NCBI RefSeq assembly: GCF_005869225.1
Contig: NZ_SWFP01000008.1
Location: 248,001 to 312,000 of the forward strand
Source of the DNA: Dyadobacter bucti
GTDB taxonomy: Bacteria; Bacteroidota; Bacteroidia; Cytophagales; Spirosomataceae
Direction: 5' to 3'
Length of the DNA stretch: 64,000 bases
A program made the position numbers and the translations under genes. Positions 51,399 through 60,432 of this stretch are shown here, in pieces. The notes beneath the pieces are model-generated. The model saw only the letters and a program-made list of their open reading frames with translations, did not search any database and had not been told where the DNA came from. Numbering within the stretch: the stretch's first letter is position 1; each line of letters starts with the position of its first letter.

Positions 51399-52670
51399 TC
51401 ACTCTTTGTGGCTTCCTGTGGCAATCATTGCGCAACGGAAACCAACCATCGCAGTTGCCGAATCCTGATCCATATAGCGACGTGTGCCGGGTGACAACCA
51501 GTAGGCAACGTCCGACCAGGAACCTCCTTTGTAAACTCTCAGATTATCATTCACCAGTGAGTTATTGTTTTTTGTATCATAACTTTTTGCCTCATCCTGA
51601 TAACCATCGCGGCGGAAAGAGTTCAGGTCATTTACATCCGAGTTTGAAAGCGGGCGGTAGACGTCATATACCCATTCACTCACGTTTCCGGCCATGTCAT
51701 AAAGGCCGTTATCATTCGGCGGATAAGAACGGATTTCCTGGGTAATGATCGCTCCATCATTGGATTTACCTGCTATACCCGCGTAATCACCGGGGCCACG
51801 TTTGAAATTCGCTAACATCGTACCTTGCTTACGGCCGCGTGGATTACGCATTGTGGAACCGTCCCAAGGGTAAATTCTTTGATTAGATTGATTTTCATCC
51901 GAATACTGGGTGCCTATCATTGCCATAGCAGCATATTCAAACTCTGCTTCTGTCGGGAGGCGGTATGGCGGCATCACGTAGCCACTTTCAATTCTAAGCT
52001 GCGGAGCAGCCTGCGTGCTGGCAACAGCTTCGGCCTCGGCAGCAGCTGCTTTCTTTTTCTTGCCAAACGAAAAGCCTTTTTTCTTTCCACTGGCGGCTGC
52101 ACCAGCTGTATTGTTGGCCTGACTAACAGCTGCCGTGCGCCATGCACAGTAGTCATTTGCCTGAACCCACGAAACGCCGACAACCGGATACAAACGGAAA
52201 CCAGGGTGACGAAGATACATGGTTACATAAGAATCATTAAACGATAAATCGTTAAACCAAACGTTGGTATCAGGAAGTGCTTTGCTGTAAAATTCTTCGG
52301 AAGAATCACGCTGCACTGCATTCAGATATTCCAAATAGTGAACGTTCGCCACTTCGGTCTGATCCATGTAGAAGGACTGGATACTTACAGTTCTTTTAGG
52401 ATTATCGCGCCTGTTCATCACTTCCTCTTCCAGAGAACCCATCGTAAATCGGCCTCCTTCAATATAAACAAGGTCCGGACCTGCAGGCAGGGCCTTATAT
52501 TGTTTAACTTCAAAGCCATCTTTACCGTTATAAGCCAGACCCGTTTTGGAGCTGGTTTTTCCCGGTTTCAAGCTTGTCGGTTTTTTGTTTTTACTACAAG
52601 AAGTAGCCGCTAATAACACAATCAGAATCAACGAGATCGACCGGATACCCATCTTTTGCATGCAAATCAT
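51399..52670 (-). CDS. Gliding motility/type IX secretion lipoprotein, GldJ-like (FGE/SUMF1 domain)
   Basis: A 423-residue lipoprotein: signal and lipobox (ILIVLLAATSC) at the N-terminus, then a formylglycine-generating-enzyme-like fold (VYIEGGRFTMGSLEEE, GVSWVQANDYCAWRTA, YRLPTEAEFEYAAMA, GLYDMAGNVSEWVYDVY, FRCAM). Within the domain (residues about 185-220) a Lys/Ala-rich, low-complexity stretch (GKKKGFSFGKKKKAAAAEAE) interrupts the fold. GldJ and GldK of the gliding machinery have this fold; the DVYRPLSNSDVNDLNSFRRDG segment fits GldJ better. Start could be 52670 or 52661. Confidence 0.75.
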   Translation of the reverse strand: MICMQKMGIRSISLILIVLLAATSCSKNKKPTSLKPGKTSSKTGLAYNGKDGFEVKQYKALPAGPDLVYIEGGRFTMGSLEEEVMNRRDNPKRTVSIQSFYMDQTEVANVHYLEYLNAVQRDSSEEFYSKALPDTNVWFNDLSFNDSYVTMYLRHPGFRLYPVVGVSWVQANDYCAWRTAAVSQANNTAGAAASGKKKGFSFGKKKKAAAAEAEAVASTQAAPQLRIESGYVMPPYRLPTEAEFEYAAMAMIGTQYSDENQSNQRIYPWDGSTMRNPRGRKQGTMLANFKRGPGDYAGIAGKSNDGAIITQEIRSYPPNDNGLYDMAGNVSEWVYDVYRPLSNSDVNDLNSFRRDGYQDEAKSYDTKNNNSLVNDNLRVYKGGSWSDVAYWLSPGTRRYMDQDSATAMVGFRCAMIATGSHKE

Positions 52671-52718
52671 TGCTTTAAAGTGACTTAAGTGTTTGGTATT
52701 TTATAGTATGCTAAACCG

Positions 52719-52726
52719 CAAATGTA
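52719..52726 (-). promoter_or_regulatory. -7 promoter element of the GldJ-like gene
   Basis: Minus-strand TACATTTG (then CGG) matches the TAnnTTTG consensus, about 50 bp before the ATG, between the gene and the end of mfd. Confidence 0.45.
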
Positions 52727-52759
52727 TGAAATGAATCGAATTTATTACTTAAAAATCGT

Positions 52760-55700
52760 TTATTGGGTCATTTCCGACAAAATACTCCGGGCCTGATCAA
52801 TGCTCTTTACATCCTCGCAGATCAACATCAACTTACCTTTCTGATCTTTCAAAGCAATTTGTTTCGGATGCTTTTTAATATACTCTATAACCTGTCCGAA
52901 TTTCGACGACTGAAAGAACTCATCGTTCTGCGAAGTAACGAAGTAGCCTTTCATGGTATTGCTTTTCAGGGTCAATTTTTCGAAGTACATACGCTCTGCT
53001 GCCCAGCGTAAACGCACCGTTCGCAATAAGTCCGAAACTTCCGGCGGGACCGGTCCGAACCTGTCCAGTATTTCTTTTTCGAATTTGGCAAGTTCGTCTT
53101 CAGTTTCAATATTGTCAAGGCGGGTATATAACGATAGTCTTTCTGAAATATTTTTGACGTAATCGTCAGGAATCAGTGTAGCAAAATCCGTTTCTATCTG
53201 ACAATCCGGAACCAGATTTTTGGGCAGCCCCAACGCCGACGTGAAAAGGTCTTTAAACTCATTATTTTTAAGATCCTGAACCGCTTCATCCAGCATTTTA
53301 TGGTAAAGTTCATAACCCAGATCATTCACAAAACCGCTTTGCTCCGCGCCCAAAAGATTACCCGCCCCCCTGATATCCAGGTCGCGCATAGCCACTTTAA
53401 AACCGTCGCCCAGCTCCGAAAATTCTTCCAGCGTCTGCAAACGCTTTCTAGAATCGCTTGCCAGTGTAGATACTGAAGGTGTCAGCAGATAGCAAAAAGC
53501 TTTTCTATTGGAACGTCCTACCCGACCGCGCATCTGGTGCAGGTCCGATAACCCGAACATGTGCGCTGAATTAATAATGATTGTATTGGCATTCGCAATA
53601 TCAATTCCCGACTCGATAATATTGGTAGAGACCAGAATATCATATTCTCCCTCGATAAAAGCCACCATGACCTTTTCCAGCTTGTCGCCATCCATCTGCC
53701 CGTGCGCCACGCCGATCCGGACATCCGGTACCAATCGCATGATAATATTGGCAATGGATTCAATGTCGTTGACACGGTTATGTACAAAGAAAACCTGCCC
53801 GCCCCGCTGCACTTCAAAACTGATTGCATCCCGGATAAACTCTTCACTGAAAGTATGTACTTCTGTCGTAACCGGCTGTCTGTTAGGCGGCGGCGTAGCG
53901 ATCACCGAAAGATCCCTGGCTCCCATGAGTGAAAAATGCAGTGTCCTCGGGATCGGCGTAGCGGTTAAGGTAAGTACGTCCACATTAACCCGCATTTCCT
54001 TCAGCCGATCTTTTGCCTTTACCCCGAATTTTTGTTCTTCATCGACAATAAGAAGCCCTAAGTCTTTAAATTTGATGTCTTTATTTAAAATTCGGTGGGT
54101 ACCGATCAATATATCTATTTTCCCATCGGCAGTATCCTTCAGCGTATCCTTAATTTCTTTCGTAGACTTGAACCTGTTGATGTAACCAACTCTCGCCGGA
54201 AAATCTGCCAGACGATCACTGAAAGTCTTGAAATGCTGCATAGCAAGAATCGTCGTCGGCACCAGAACCGCAACCTGTTTGCTGTCACAAACCGCCTTAA
54301 AGGCAGCCCGGATTGCAATTTCAGTTTTTCCAAAACCTACATCCCCGCAAACCAGACGGTCCATCGGATGTGCCTTTTCCATATCCTCTTTTACATTGGT
54401 TGTAGCCGTTGCCTGGTCGGGCGTATCCTCGTATAAAAATGAAGATTCCAGCTCTGCCTGCATGTAATTGTCCGGCGAAAACGGGAAACCCGGCGCCTGC
54501 CTGCGCTTGGCATACAGTGCGATTAGTTCATGCGCAATGTCTTTGAGCTGCTTCTTAACTTTCGATTTTTTAGCCTCCCACTCACCCGAGCCCAACTTGC
54601 TCATCGCCGGCGGCGTGCCTTCCTTGCCGGTGTATTTGGCGATCTTATGCAGGTTATGCACACTTACGTACAGCAGGTCATTATCCCGGTAAATCAGCCT
54701 GATCGCTTCCTGTTCCTTTCCGTTTACATCCTTCCGCTCCATACCTGCAAATCGACCGATCCCGTAATCCACGTGGGTCACAAAGTCGCCCGGATGCAGG
54801 GATTTGAGTTCTTTCAGTGTAATCGCCTTCGATTTGCTGAATTTCTCTTTGAGCCTGTATTTGTGAAAGCGCGCAAAAATCTGGTGATCGGTATAACACG
54901 CAACCTTCAGGTTATCGTCCACAAAACCTTCCCGGAGCGAGATGTGCATCGGCTGGAATTTCACAAAAGGATCTAGATCCTCAAAAATCCTTTCAAGCCG
55001 GTCGAGCTGCTTGGGCTGCTCGGCCACAATGATATTGACAAAGCCTTTGGACTGATTATCAGACAGATCATCCAATAATCTTTTGAAATCTTTATTGAAA
55101 GAAGGCTGCGGCTTTGAAGAATAGGGAAGCTTGCTTTCGGTTTTGAAATAAGATCTTTTCCCGAATTCAACGGTTTTGAATTTTTTAACCTGGCTCAGAA
55201 ACCCTCTTCTCGTTTCAAACAAATCCTGCGGATTGGCTACGATCTGCACACCTCCCCCGGTTACTTCTTCCAGTGCTTTTTCAGCCTTTTCAAAACATTT
55301 TTCAATTACTTCCAGCGTTAGTTCAGCATCTTTGAACCATAAAACTGTCTCAGGAGAAAAGAAATTCAGGAAGGATTCCCGCGTTTCATGCGACAGTTTT
55401 TGCTGAATATCCGGTACAATGTTAATCTGCTTGGCGGTTTCCAAAGAAAGCTGTGTATCGGGATCAAATGACCGGATACTCTCCACTTCGTCCCCAAACA
55501 ATTCAATCCTGAAAGGATGTTCGTTCGCAAATGAAAAGACATCGAGAATACCCCCCCGGACCGAAAACTGCCCGGCTTCGAAAACGAAATCTGTAATTTC
55601 AAAACCATAACTCGTCAGAAATTCAGTCAGAAAGGACGGATCCAGCTTCTCGCCAACCTTAACAGAAAAAGTGTTGGCTTTCAGAGACCGTTTGTTGATT

Positions 55701-56107
55701 ACTTTCTCAAACAAAGCCTCAGGATAAGTCACGATCTGGAGCGGGACAGCCCTGCTCACATTGAGTTTATTAAGAATTTCCCCCCGCATCAGGACATTGG
55801 CGTTGTCCACTTCCTCGTAGTGATAAGGCCTCTTATAAGATGTCGGATAAAACAGGACCTCCGTTTTTCCAATCAGATTCTGCAGATCATTCTGAAAATA
55901 GGCAGCTTCTTCCCGGTCGCTTAAAATGTAAACTGCCGGACCTTTCTTTTTTTGCTGGATTGCCGCAGTGACTACTGCATCAAGGCTTCCAACTAATCCT
56001 TTGATCTGAACGTGAGCGGCTTCCGGATTTTTTGAGTCAATCTGGGAGACCAGCAGATCCAGGTAACTGTCGCCTCCGTATAGTTTCAATAAGTCTTTAA
56101 CTTCCAA
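52760..56107 (-). CDS. mfd: Transcription-repair coupling factor
   Basis: Removes RNA polymerase stalled at lesions and recruits UvrA. 1115 residues. UvrB-like N-terminus, RNA polymerase-interacting CarD-like domain at about 440-500 (LHPGDFVTHVDYGIGRFAG), Superfamily II motor with Walker A GDVGFGKTEIA, VDEEQKFGVKAKDRL and LTLTATPIPRTLHFSLMG, a QMRGRVGRSNRKAFCYLL motif VI, and the C-terminal TRCF domain (FATLIPDDYVKNISERLSLY). Full length. Confidence 0.96.
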   Translation of the reverse strand: MEVKDLLKLYGGDSYLDLLVSQIDSKNPEAAHVQIKGLVGSLDAVVTAAIQQKKKGPAVYILSDREEAAYFQNDLQNLIGKTEVLFYPTSYKRPYHYEEVDNANVLMRGEILNKLNVSRAVPLQIVTYPEALFEKVINKRSLKANTFSVKVGEKLDPSFLTEFLTSYGFEITDFVFEAGQFSVRGGILDVFSFANEHPFRIELFGDEVESIRSFDPDTQLSLETAKQINIVPDIQQKLSHETRESFLNFFSPETVLWFKDAELTLEVIEKCFEKAEKALEEVTGGGVQIVANPQDLFETRRGFLSQVKKFKTVEFGKRSYFKTESKLPYSSKPQPSFNKDFKRLLDDLSDNQSKGFVNIIVAEQPKQLDRLERIFEDLDPFVKFQPMHISLREGFVDDNLKVACYTDHQIFARFHKYRLKEKFSKSKAITLKELKSLHPGDFVTHVDYGIGRFAGMERKDVNGKEQEAIRLIYRDNDLLYVSVHNLHKIAKYTGKEGTPPAMSKLGSGEWEAKKSKVKKQLKDIAHELIALYAKRRQAPGFPFSPDNYMQAELESSFLYEDTPDQATATTNVKEDMEKAHPMDRLVCGDVGFGKTEIAIRAAFKAVCDSKQVAVLVPTTILAMQHFKTFSDRLADFPARVGYINRFKSTKEIKDTLKDTADGKIDILIGTHRILNKDIKFKDLGLLIVDEEQKFGVKAKDRLKEMRVNVDVLTLTATPIPRTLHFSLMGARDLSVIATPPPNRQPVTTEVHTFSEEFIRDAISFEVQRGGQVFFVHNRVNDIESIANIIMRLVPDVRIGVAHGQMDGDKLEKVMVAFIEGEYDILVSTNIIESGIDIANANTIIINSAHMFGLSDLHQMRGRVGRSNRKAFCYLLTPSVSTLASDSRKRLQTLEEFSELGDGFKVAMRDLDIRGAGNLLGAEQSGFVNDLGYELYHKMLDEAVQDLKNNEFKDLFTSALGLPKNLVPDCQIETDFATLIPDDYVKNISERLSLYTRLDNIETEDELAKFEKEILDRFGPVPPEVSDLLRTVRLRWAAERMYFEKLTLKSNTMKGYFVTSQNDEFFQSSKFGQVIEYIKKHPKQIALKDQKGKLMLICEDVKSIDQARSILSEMTQ

Positions 56108-56335
56108 GTAATTTCAATATTAGCCGGTTTTCCGCCGCAGTGAATGTATGACAGGATTAAACGCAAAAAGCCGTTCCAGGAAATTTCCTGACCGGCATTA
56201 TAGGTAACAACAGTTTTTTTGAATTTGTTTAACCGTTATCAAATCATTGCAAAAATAGGTCCAAAAGAAGATCAGGACAAATTACTTAATTGTTAATCCG
56301 ATATATTTACCTCCATAACCCGCTGATTCCGTAAA

Positions 56336-56956
56336 ATGATCGATTGGCTCAATCAACCCATTTCCCTGGGAGGTATTGCCACTACCTGGCTTGAAATTCT
56401 GGGCTTTGTTACCGGTGCAATCTGTGTATATCTCAACACCCGCCAGAATGTGCTGGGCTGGTTTTTCGGAATTATTAACGCTGTTTTATACGCCGCGGTT
56501 TTCTGGCAGGTGAGGCTCTACGCCGATATGGGATTGCAGGGATACTATTTTGTGACCAGTATCTACGGCTGGTGGATGTGGAAATTTGGTGGCAAAAGTC
56601 ACGACGGAGTAAGGGTAACATCCACTCCCTTAAAACTTTATGCTGTTTTCGGATTCATTTTTATAGTTGTCACATTCTCCTGGGGATTCCTTCTGGGTCA
56701 CTTTACGAATGCAAGCCTTACTTATGCCGATTCCGCATTAACTGTCGCCAGTCTCATCGGGCAATGGATGATGGCAAGAAAATACCTCGAAAACTGGATT
56801 GTCTGGATCCTCGCCGACGCTTGTTACGTGGTCATGTATTTTTACAAAGACCTGCATTTAACGGCGATTTTATATGCAGTATTTCTCGCTCTGGCTGTGA
56901 TGGGGTATTTTCAATGGAAGCGGGATATGCTATGCAAAACCGCCAAGAAATTATGA
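56336..56956 (+). CDS. pnuC: Nicotinamide riboside transporter PnuC-like
   Basis: A 206-residue inner-membrane protein with seven predicted hydrophobic segments; WLEILGFVTGAICVYLNTRQNVLGW and YADMGLQGYYFVTSIYGWWMW are PnuC core motifs (split here), and WLMARKYLENWIVWI-like WMMARKYLENWIVWILADA follows. Facilitated uptake of nicotinamide riboside (or thiamine in the PnuT subgroup). No kinase partner or TPP-riboswitch motif is visible upstream, so substrate is unsettled. Confidence 0.87.
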   Translation: MIDWLNQPISLGGIATTWLEILGFVTGAICVYLNTRQNVLGWFFGIINAVLYAAVFWQVRLYADMGLQGYYFVTSIYGWWMWKFGGKSHDGVRVTSTPLKLYAVFGFIFIVVTFSWGFLLGHFTNASLTYADSALTVASLIGQWMMARKYLENWIVWILADACYVVMYFYKDLHLTAILYAVFLALAVMGYFQWKRDMLCKTAKKL

Positions 56957-56965
56957 TGTTGTCTT

Positions 56966-57049
56966 TGGTCAGGGATGGTCATTTTTGGTCAGGGGTAGTC
57001 ATGAAGTAATCGCGTCTGGTCAGGGTAGTCGTAAAGTGGTCAGGTATCG
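56966..57049 (+). repeat. Degenerate TGGTCAGGG repeats downstream of pnuC
   Basis: Four imperfect copies: TGGTCAGGGATGGTCA (56966), TGGTCAGGGGTAGTCA (56986), TGGTCAGGGTAGTCG (57017), TGGTCAGGTATCG (57037); a last TGGTCAG occurs near 57108. They fill most of the pnuC-barstar gap. Function unknown. Confidence 0.55.
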
Positions 57050-57110
57050 CTCTTAACAACAAGTAACAACACATGTCTATGAATGACAATAAATGACGCC
57101 CCCCTCCTGG

Positions 57111-57560
57111 TCAGTCAAATATGCCAAACGGAATCTCCTGCTCTTCCAGCAAATTCTTTATTCTGGGCGAATCCTGGAAAACGATTTGCAACTCTTTCTT
57201 GACCAAACCTTCTTCTTCTTCATCATCCATCCATTTCCAATCTTCAGCGGTTGCATCCAGAATGTCGATGACAGAAAGAATTTTTTCCTCAGATTTTTCT
57301 TTGGAAAGCCAGTCTGAGGAATGATTGATATAAATGATCACTTTTTGTTCTTTGATCCACTGCAGGTCGTTGAGCATAGCGTCCAACTCTTCCAGATTCC
57401 TAGCAGGTTCATCCGGAAATTCCATTGCATTTGCAATCTGCTCCTGAAAGTCTTTGATCGACATTGCTTTGCTGCCGTCTATTTGACCAATAAATGCACC
57501 TAAAAAGGCTTTACGGATGTCCTTTTCTTCCTTTGCGATCAGAAAGTGTGTGTTTTTCAT
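57111..57560 (-). CDS. Barstar-family (barnase inhibitor-like) protein
   Basis: A 149-residue protein. I start at the ATG at 57560 (MKNTHFLIAKEEKDIRK); the upstream frame overlaps the isomerase gene. The core matches the barstar pattern: GAFIGQIDGSKAMSIKDFQEQIANAMEFP (split here: strand, then helix with an SxxDF pattern), ARNLEELDAMLNDLQWIKEQKVIIYINHS, with NLEELDAML as the conserved helix and YINHS the strand. Barstar-like proteins usually neutralise a ribonuclease toxin or serve as immunity genes; no barnase-like gene is adjacent in the window. The acidic C-terminus (WMDDEEEEGL) is extra. Confidence 0.72.
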   Translation of the reverse strand: MKNTHFLIAKEEKDIRKAFLGAFIGQIDGSKAMSIKDFQEQIANAMEFPDEPARNLEELDAMLNDLQWIKEQKVIIYINHSSDWLSKEKSEEKILSVIDILDATAEDWKWMDDEEEEGLVKKELQIVFQDSPRIKNLLEEQEIPFGIFD

Positions 57561-57634
57561 AGTATAAAGCCGACGTTTGATATAACTGCAAGTTATAAAA
57601 AAATGAATTTCCCATCCATCGAATCGATGCCGAT

Positions 57635-58558
57635 TTACTTCAGATATCTTTTTCTTAACATCTGCATCATATAAACATTGATACCCCACTGATCAGCCAG
57701 CGGTTGGCCCGTGAAAGGAACAGTCGGGAGATAATTAGGCGGGCCAAATTCGGTCAGAACCGTCAGGGTTTCACCATTTTTTACTTTTTGCTCTACTACT
57801 GCATCCCACCACGCCAGGTGTGCTTTCACAGCGGCTTCCCACTCAGGTGCCCGCGGATCATTCACTTGTGGCCCTTCTTCATGACCGATCCGCGAGTGGA
57901 TATGTCCCACCCTCGAAAGCGCCAGTTTGATCGTTTCCTCCTGATCCTGCAACAGACTTTCATGCACATTACACCAGTGCGAAATATCGAGCGTAAGTTT
58001 TAAACCGGGGTTTTTTTCAATGAAATTACGGGTAATATGGGCAGCGAAAAGCATCCGCCCGCGGTGTGTTTCATGATAAATGGGAATTCCGCTTTTGGAA
58101 GAAGCTTCGGTAGTATAATCAATAAAAGCTTTATTCTGTTCATAGGTAAAATAATCCTTCCCGCTGTGACAGTTGATATAAAGTGGTTTTTGACCAAACT
58201 GCGTCGTAGCCGCGTCAATTTGCTTTTTAAAAGCATCCAGATGCGCAGGATATTGTCTTTCTCCCGAGCCGCAGAGAAACCCTACTTCCAATCCATGCTT
58301 CTTTAAAGCCGAAAGCAATTCTGTCTGTCTCTCTTTGGAGCCAGGCCACCACATTTCTGTTCCGTCGTAACCTTCTTTTTTAATCTTTGCACAAAATTCA
58401 TCCGTTGTACCTGTAAAACCCCAGTTAGTCCCGAGTACTTTTAAAGATAATTTATTGTCAAACCGGGACGGTGCAGGATTTTCTGATGCGATGGACTCAA
58501 TGCCCGATAATACTCCGGCCGTAGCCAATGCAGTGCTTACAAAATTGCGGCGGTTCAT
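57635..58558 (-). CDS. Exported sugar phosphate isomerase/epimerase-like TIM barrel
   Basis: A 307-residue protein with a twin-arginine-like start (MNRRNFVSTALATAGVLSG) and the AP-endonuclease-2-type (xylose-isomerase-like) barrel. Candidate metal/active residues: LYINCHSGKDYFTYEQNK, IYHETHRGRMLFA, LTLDISHWCNVHESLLQ, and HIHSRIGHEEGPQVNDP. The family is common in Planctomycetes-type sugar-processing clusters and 3-keto-sugar or rhamnose routes. Last gene of the cluster on the minus strand (58590 cytochrome gene 31 bp upstream). Confidence 0.8.
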   Translation of the reverse strand: MNRRNFVSTALATAGVLSGIESIASENPAPSRFDNKLSLKVLGTNWGFTGTTDEFCAKIKKEGYDGTEMWWPGSKERQTELLSALKKHGLEVGFLCGSGERQYPAHLDAFKKQIDAATTQFGQKPLYINCHSGKDYFTYEQNKAFIDYTTEASSKSGIPIYHETHRGRMLFAAHITRNFIEKNPGLKLTLDISHWCNVHESLLQDQEETIKLALSRVGHIHSRIGHEEGPQVNDPRAPEWEAAVKAHLAWWDAVVEQKVKNGETLTVLTEFGPPNYLPTVPFTGQPLADQWGINVYMMQMLRKRYLK

Positions 58559-58589
58559 ATTTGCCTGAAATACTTTGGATGAATAAAAT

Positions 58590-60077
58590 TTACTGTTTCT
58601 TCTGAGCCGTAGAATCGCCCGCTTGCAGGAATTGTGCTACTGTGGCTTCATTAAATCCGCTGACAATCAAAAGATCGGGATGTTGTTTGCTAACCTGGCT
58701 GACAGCACTATCGGTCACAGCCGATTGCCAGACATACACGGATTTCAGTCCTTTCATTGATGCCACATCCTTTAATCCAGGATCCCCTACTTTGGTATCG
58801 ACCAGATTAATGTATTCCAGGTAGGCCAGGTTTTTCAGGTTCGCCAGGCCGGCGTCCGTTACAGCCGTATGTTCCAGATGCAGTTTATTAAGATTTTTCA
58901 GCTTTGCAATTTCCTTTAAGGCAGCATCAGTGATTTTGGTATCTCCAAGTTTCAGCCAGGCGATCTGTTCGGAAAGCGGAGCCAGCAGTGCCATTTGTTT
59001 ATCATCAAAATTCGGCGCATTTACCGCACTTACTTCAATAAGGTTTTGATCCTGCGCCAGTGAATTTACAATTAAGCCTGCTTTTCTCAGCGCCTCAATA
59101 TCTTTTTCGTTCGCAGCCGGTACTTTCAGACTAAGTACGGCGGACTTACTGCTTTTTGTACTGCCAGACGACGAAGAACCTGTTCCCAGCGACGCCAAAG
59201 CAGGCTTTACCTGATCCGAAACTTTCAGTTCCGACACTTTTTTATCTGCCGGTGCACCCTGATCGATCCACCAGGAAAGCAATGCGATCTGCTCCGTTGA
59301 AAGCTGCGGCTTGCCTTTCGGAGGCATGTGATCATCGTCACTTTCCGGCAGCAGACAGCGCTTGATCATATCACTTTCTGCACTCTTTCCTGCTACAAAA
59401 GCCGGTCCGCCTTCTCCACCTTTTACCAGCAACGCCAGCTCATCCATACGCAGGTCGCCCTTTTTCTTGGATTCATTATGGCATTGCACACAGCGCTGTT
59501 CCAGGATCGGCTGAACGATATCTTTGTATACGACCGCCTGCTCCACGTTTGCAATCGGCTTTATTTCAGTAGTTTGTTCTTTCGCGGGGGGTATCCCGGC
59601 CAGGCTCCTGAATGGTTCCGGCGTATATTGGGTCAGATAATCTTCACCATGCGTGAGCGACCCACCATCATGGCCGGCGGTAAAAGTAAGCAGGGTTGCC
59701 AAGCCGAGAGCAGGCAGGTAGATCTTAGGGCCGAAGGGGATTCTCCAGGCTGTCCAGTCGGATTTGAGCAGCCAGGCAATCCATGCAAAAACCGCTACTC
59801 CTATGCCCTGCCACATGTGATCACCCAAAAGCTCCTCGTCATACCCTCCGCCCAGCGACAGGAGATAACCGGCAATACATGCAAAAGTCGCTCCGACTGC
59901 CGACCAGAACAGAACAAACGAGACTGCGGATTCGCTTACATTGATTTTTCCGGTTCGTCTGCCTATCTCAAGAAGAGCGGCTACGAGTAAAAACCCGATC
60001 GGTAAATGAACCAGGACGGGATGAAACCTTCCGATAAAAAGAGCCCAGCCTGAGGCTTGCAAAAGTGGATAAATCAT
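58590..60077 (-). CDS. Membrane haem protein with Planctomycete cytochrome c and leucine-rich repeats
   Basis: About 495 residues from the ATG at 60077. N-terminal membrane part (DUF2231-like: RFHPVLVHLPIGFLLVAALLE, and further segments to about 135), then a single CxxCH haem site (CVQCHNESKKKGDLRMD) in a PSCyt1-like domain that continues with HMPPKGKPQLSTEQIALLSWW, then a linker rich in Ser and Lys, then leucine-rich-type repeats (ALKEIAKLKNLNKLHLEHTAVTD, GLANLKNLAYLEYINLVDT, LKDVASMKGLKSVYVWQSA). Electron-transfer scaffold in the periplasm is an inference. Confidence 0.8.
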   Translation of the reverse strand: MIYPLLQASGWALFIGRFHPVLVHLPIGFLLVAALLEIGRRTGKINVSESAVSFVLFWSAVGATFACIAGYLLSLGGGYDEELLGDHMWQGIGVAVFAWIAWLLKSDWTAWRIPFGPKIYLPALGLATLLTFTAGHDGGSLTHGEDYLTQYTPEPFRSLAGIPPAKEQTTEIKPIANVEQAVVYKDIVQPILEQRCVQCHNESKKKGDLRMDELALLVKGGEGGPAFVAGKSAESDMIKRCLLPESDDDHMPPKGKPQLSTEQIALLSWWIDQGAPADKKVSELKVSDQVKPALASLGTGSSSSGSTKSSKSAVLSLKVPAANEKDIEALRKAGLIVNSLAQDQNLIEVSAVNAPNFDDKQMALLAPLSEQIAWLKLGDTKITDAALKEIAKLKNLNKLHLEHTAVTDAGLANLKNLAYLEYINLVDTKVGDPGLKDVASMKGLKSVYVWQSAVTDSAVSQVSKQHPDLLIVSGFNEATVAQFLQAGDSTAQKKQ

Positions 60078-60087
60078 TCTTATGTAG

Positions 60088-60405
60088 TTACAATCTGAAA
60101 ATTTCGGGACATGGAACAGCCTTTGGAGAGTTATCATTATTAACTTCCATCAGATCAGCCATGTAATCCCACCATTTTTTCATGATCGGCAAAGACGCCA
60201 GACTGGCTGAGGTATCATTCTCTCCCAATTTCTGAAAAGCAAAAAGCGCAAGTGTCTCTTCGTCCAGAAAGATGTAATATTCTTCTATTCCCGCACTTTT
60301 AAGGAGACTTGCCAATTCCGGCCAGATCTCGTCATGCCGCTTTTTATATTCCGCCTCATTTCCGGCTTTTAACTGCATCCGGAATGCTTTTACTTTGGTC
60401 ATCAA
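60088..60405 (-). CDS. L-rhamnose mutarotase
   Basis: A 105-residue RhaM/RhaU family protein that interconverts alpha- and beta-L-rhamnose. Landmarks: KVKAFRMQLKAGNEAEYKKRHDEIWPEL (split here), GIEEYYIFLDEETLALFAFQK, PIMKKWWDYMADLMEVN. Lies between the DUF1501 gene and the cytochrome gene, which points to rhamnose, or another 6-deoxy or methylated sugar, as the substrate of the cluster. Confidence 0.88.
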   Translation of the reverse strand: MMTKVKAFRMQLKAGNEAEYKKRHDEIWPELASLLKSAGIEEYYIFLDEETLALFAFQKLGENDTSASLASLPIMKKWWDYMADLMEVNNDNSPKAVPCPEIFRL

Positions 60406-60432
60406 AGGATTTATTATCGTTTTTTCGAATTT

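Noticed and set aside
56108..56335. TPP or NAD riboswitch upstream of pnuC
   Set aside because: No CTGAGA/ACCTGA TPP core and no other known aptamer motif could be recognised; only AT-rich sequence and poorly matching promoter-like boxes.
57580..57599. TATAACT-GCA-AGTTATA palindrome with a run of A
   Set aside because: The A-run is on the wrong side for a terminator of the minus-strand isomerase gene, and AT-rich short palindromes are expected by chance.
57561..57689. Longer start for the barstar-like gene
   Set aside because: The extension overlaps the isomerase coding region and contains no conserved sequence; the ATG at 57560 gives the expected barstar N-terminus.
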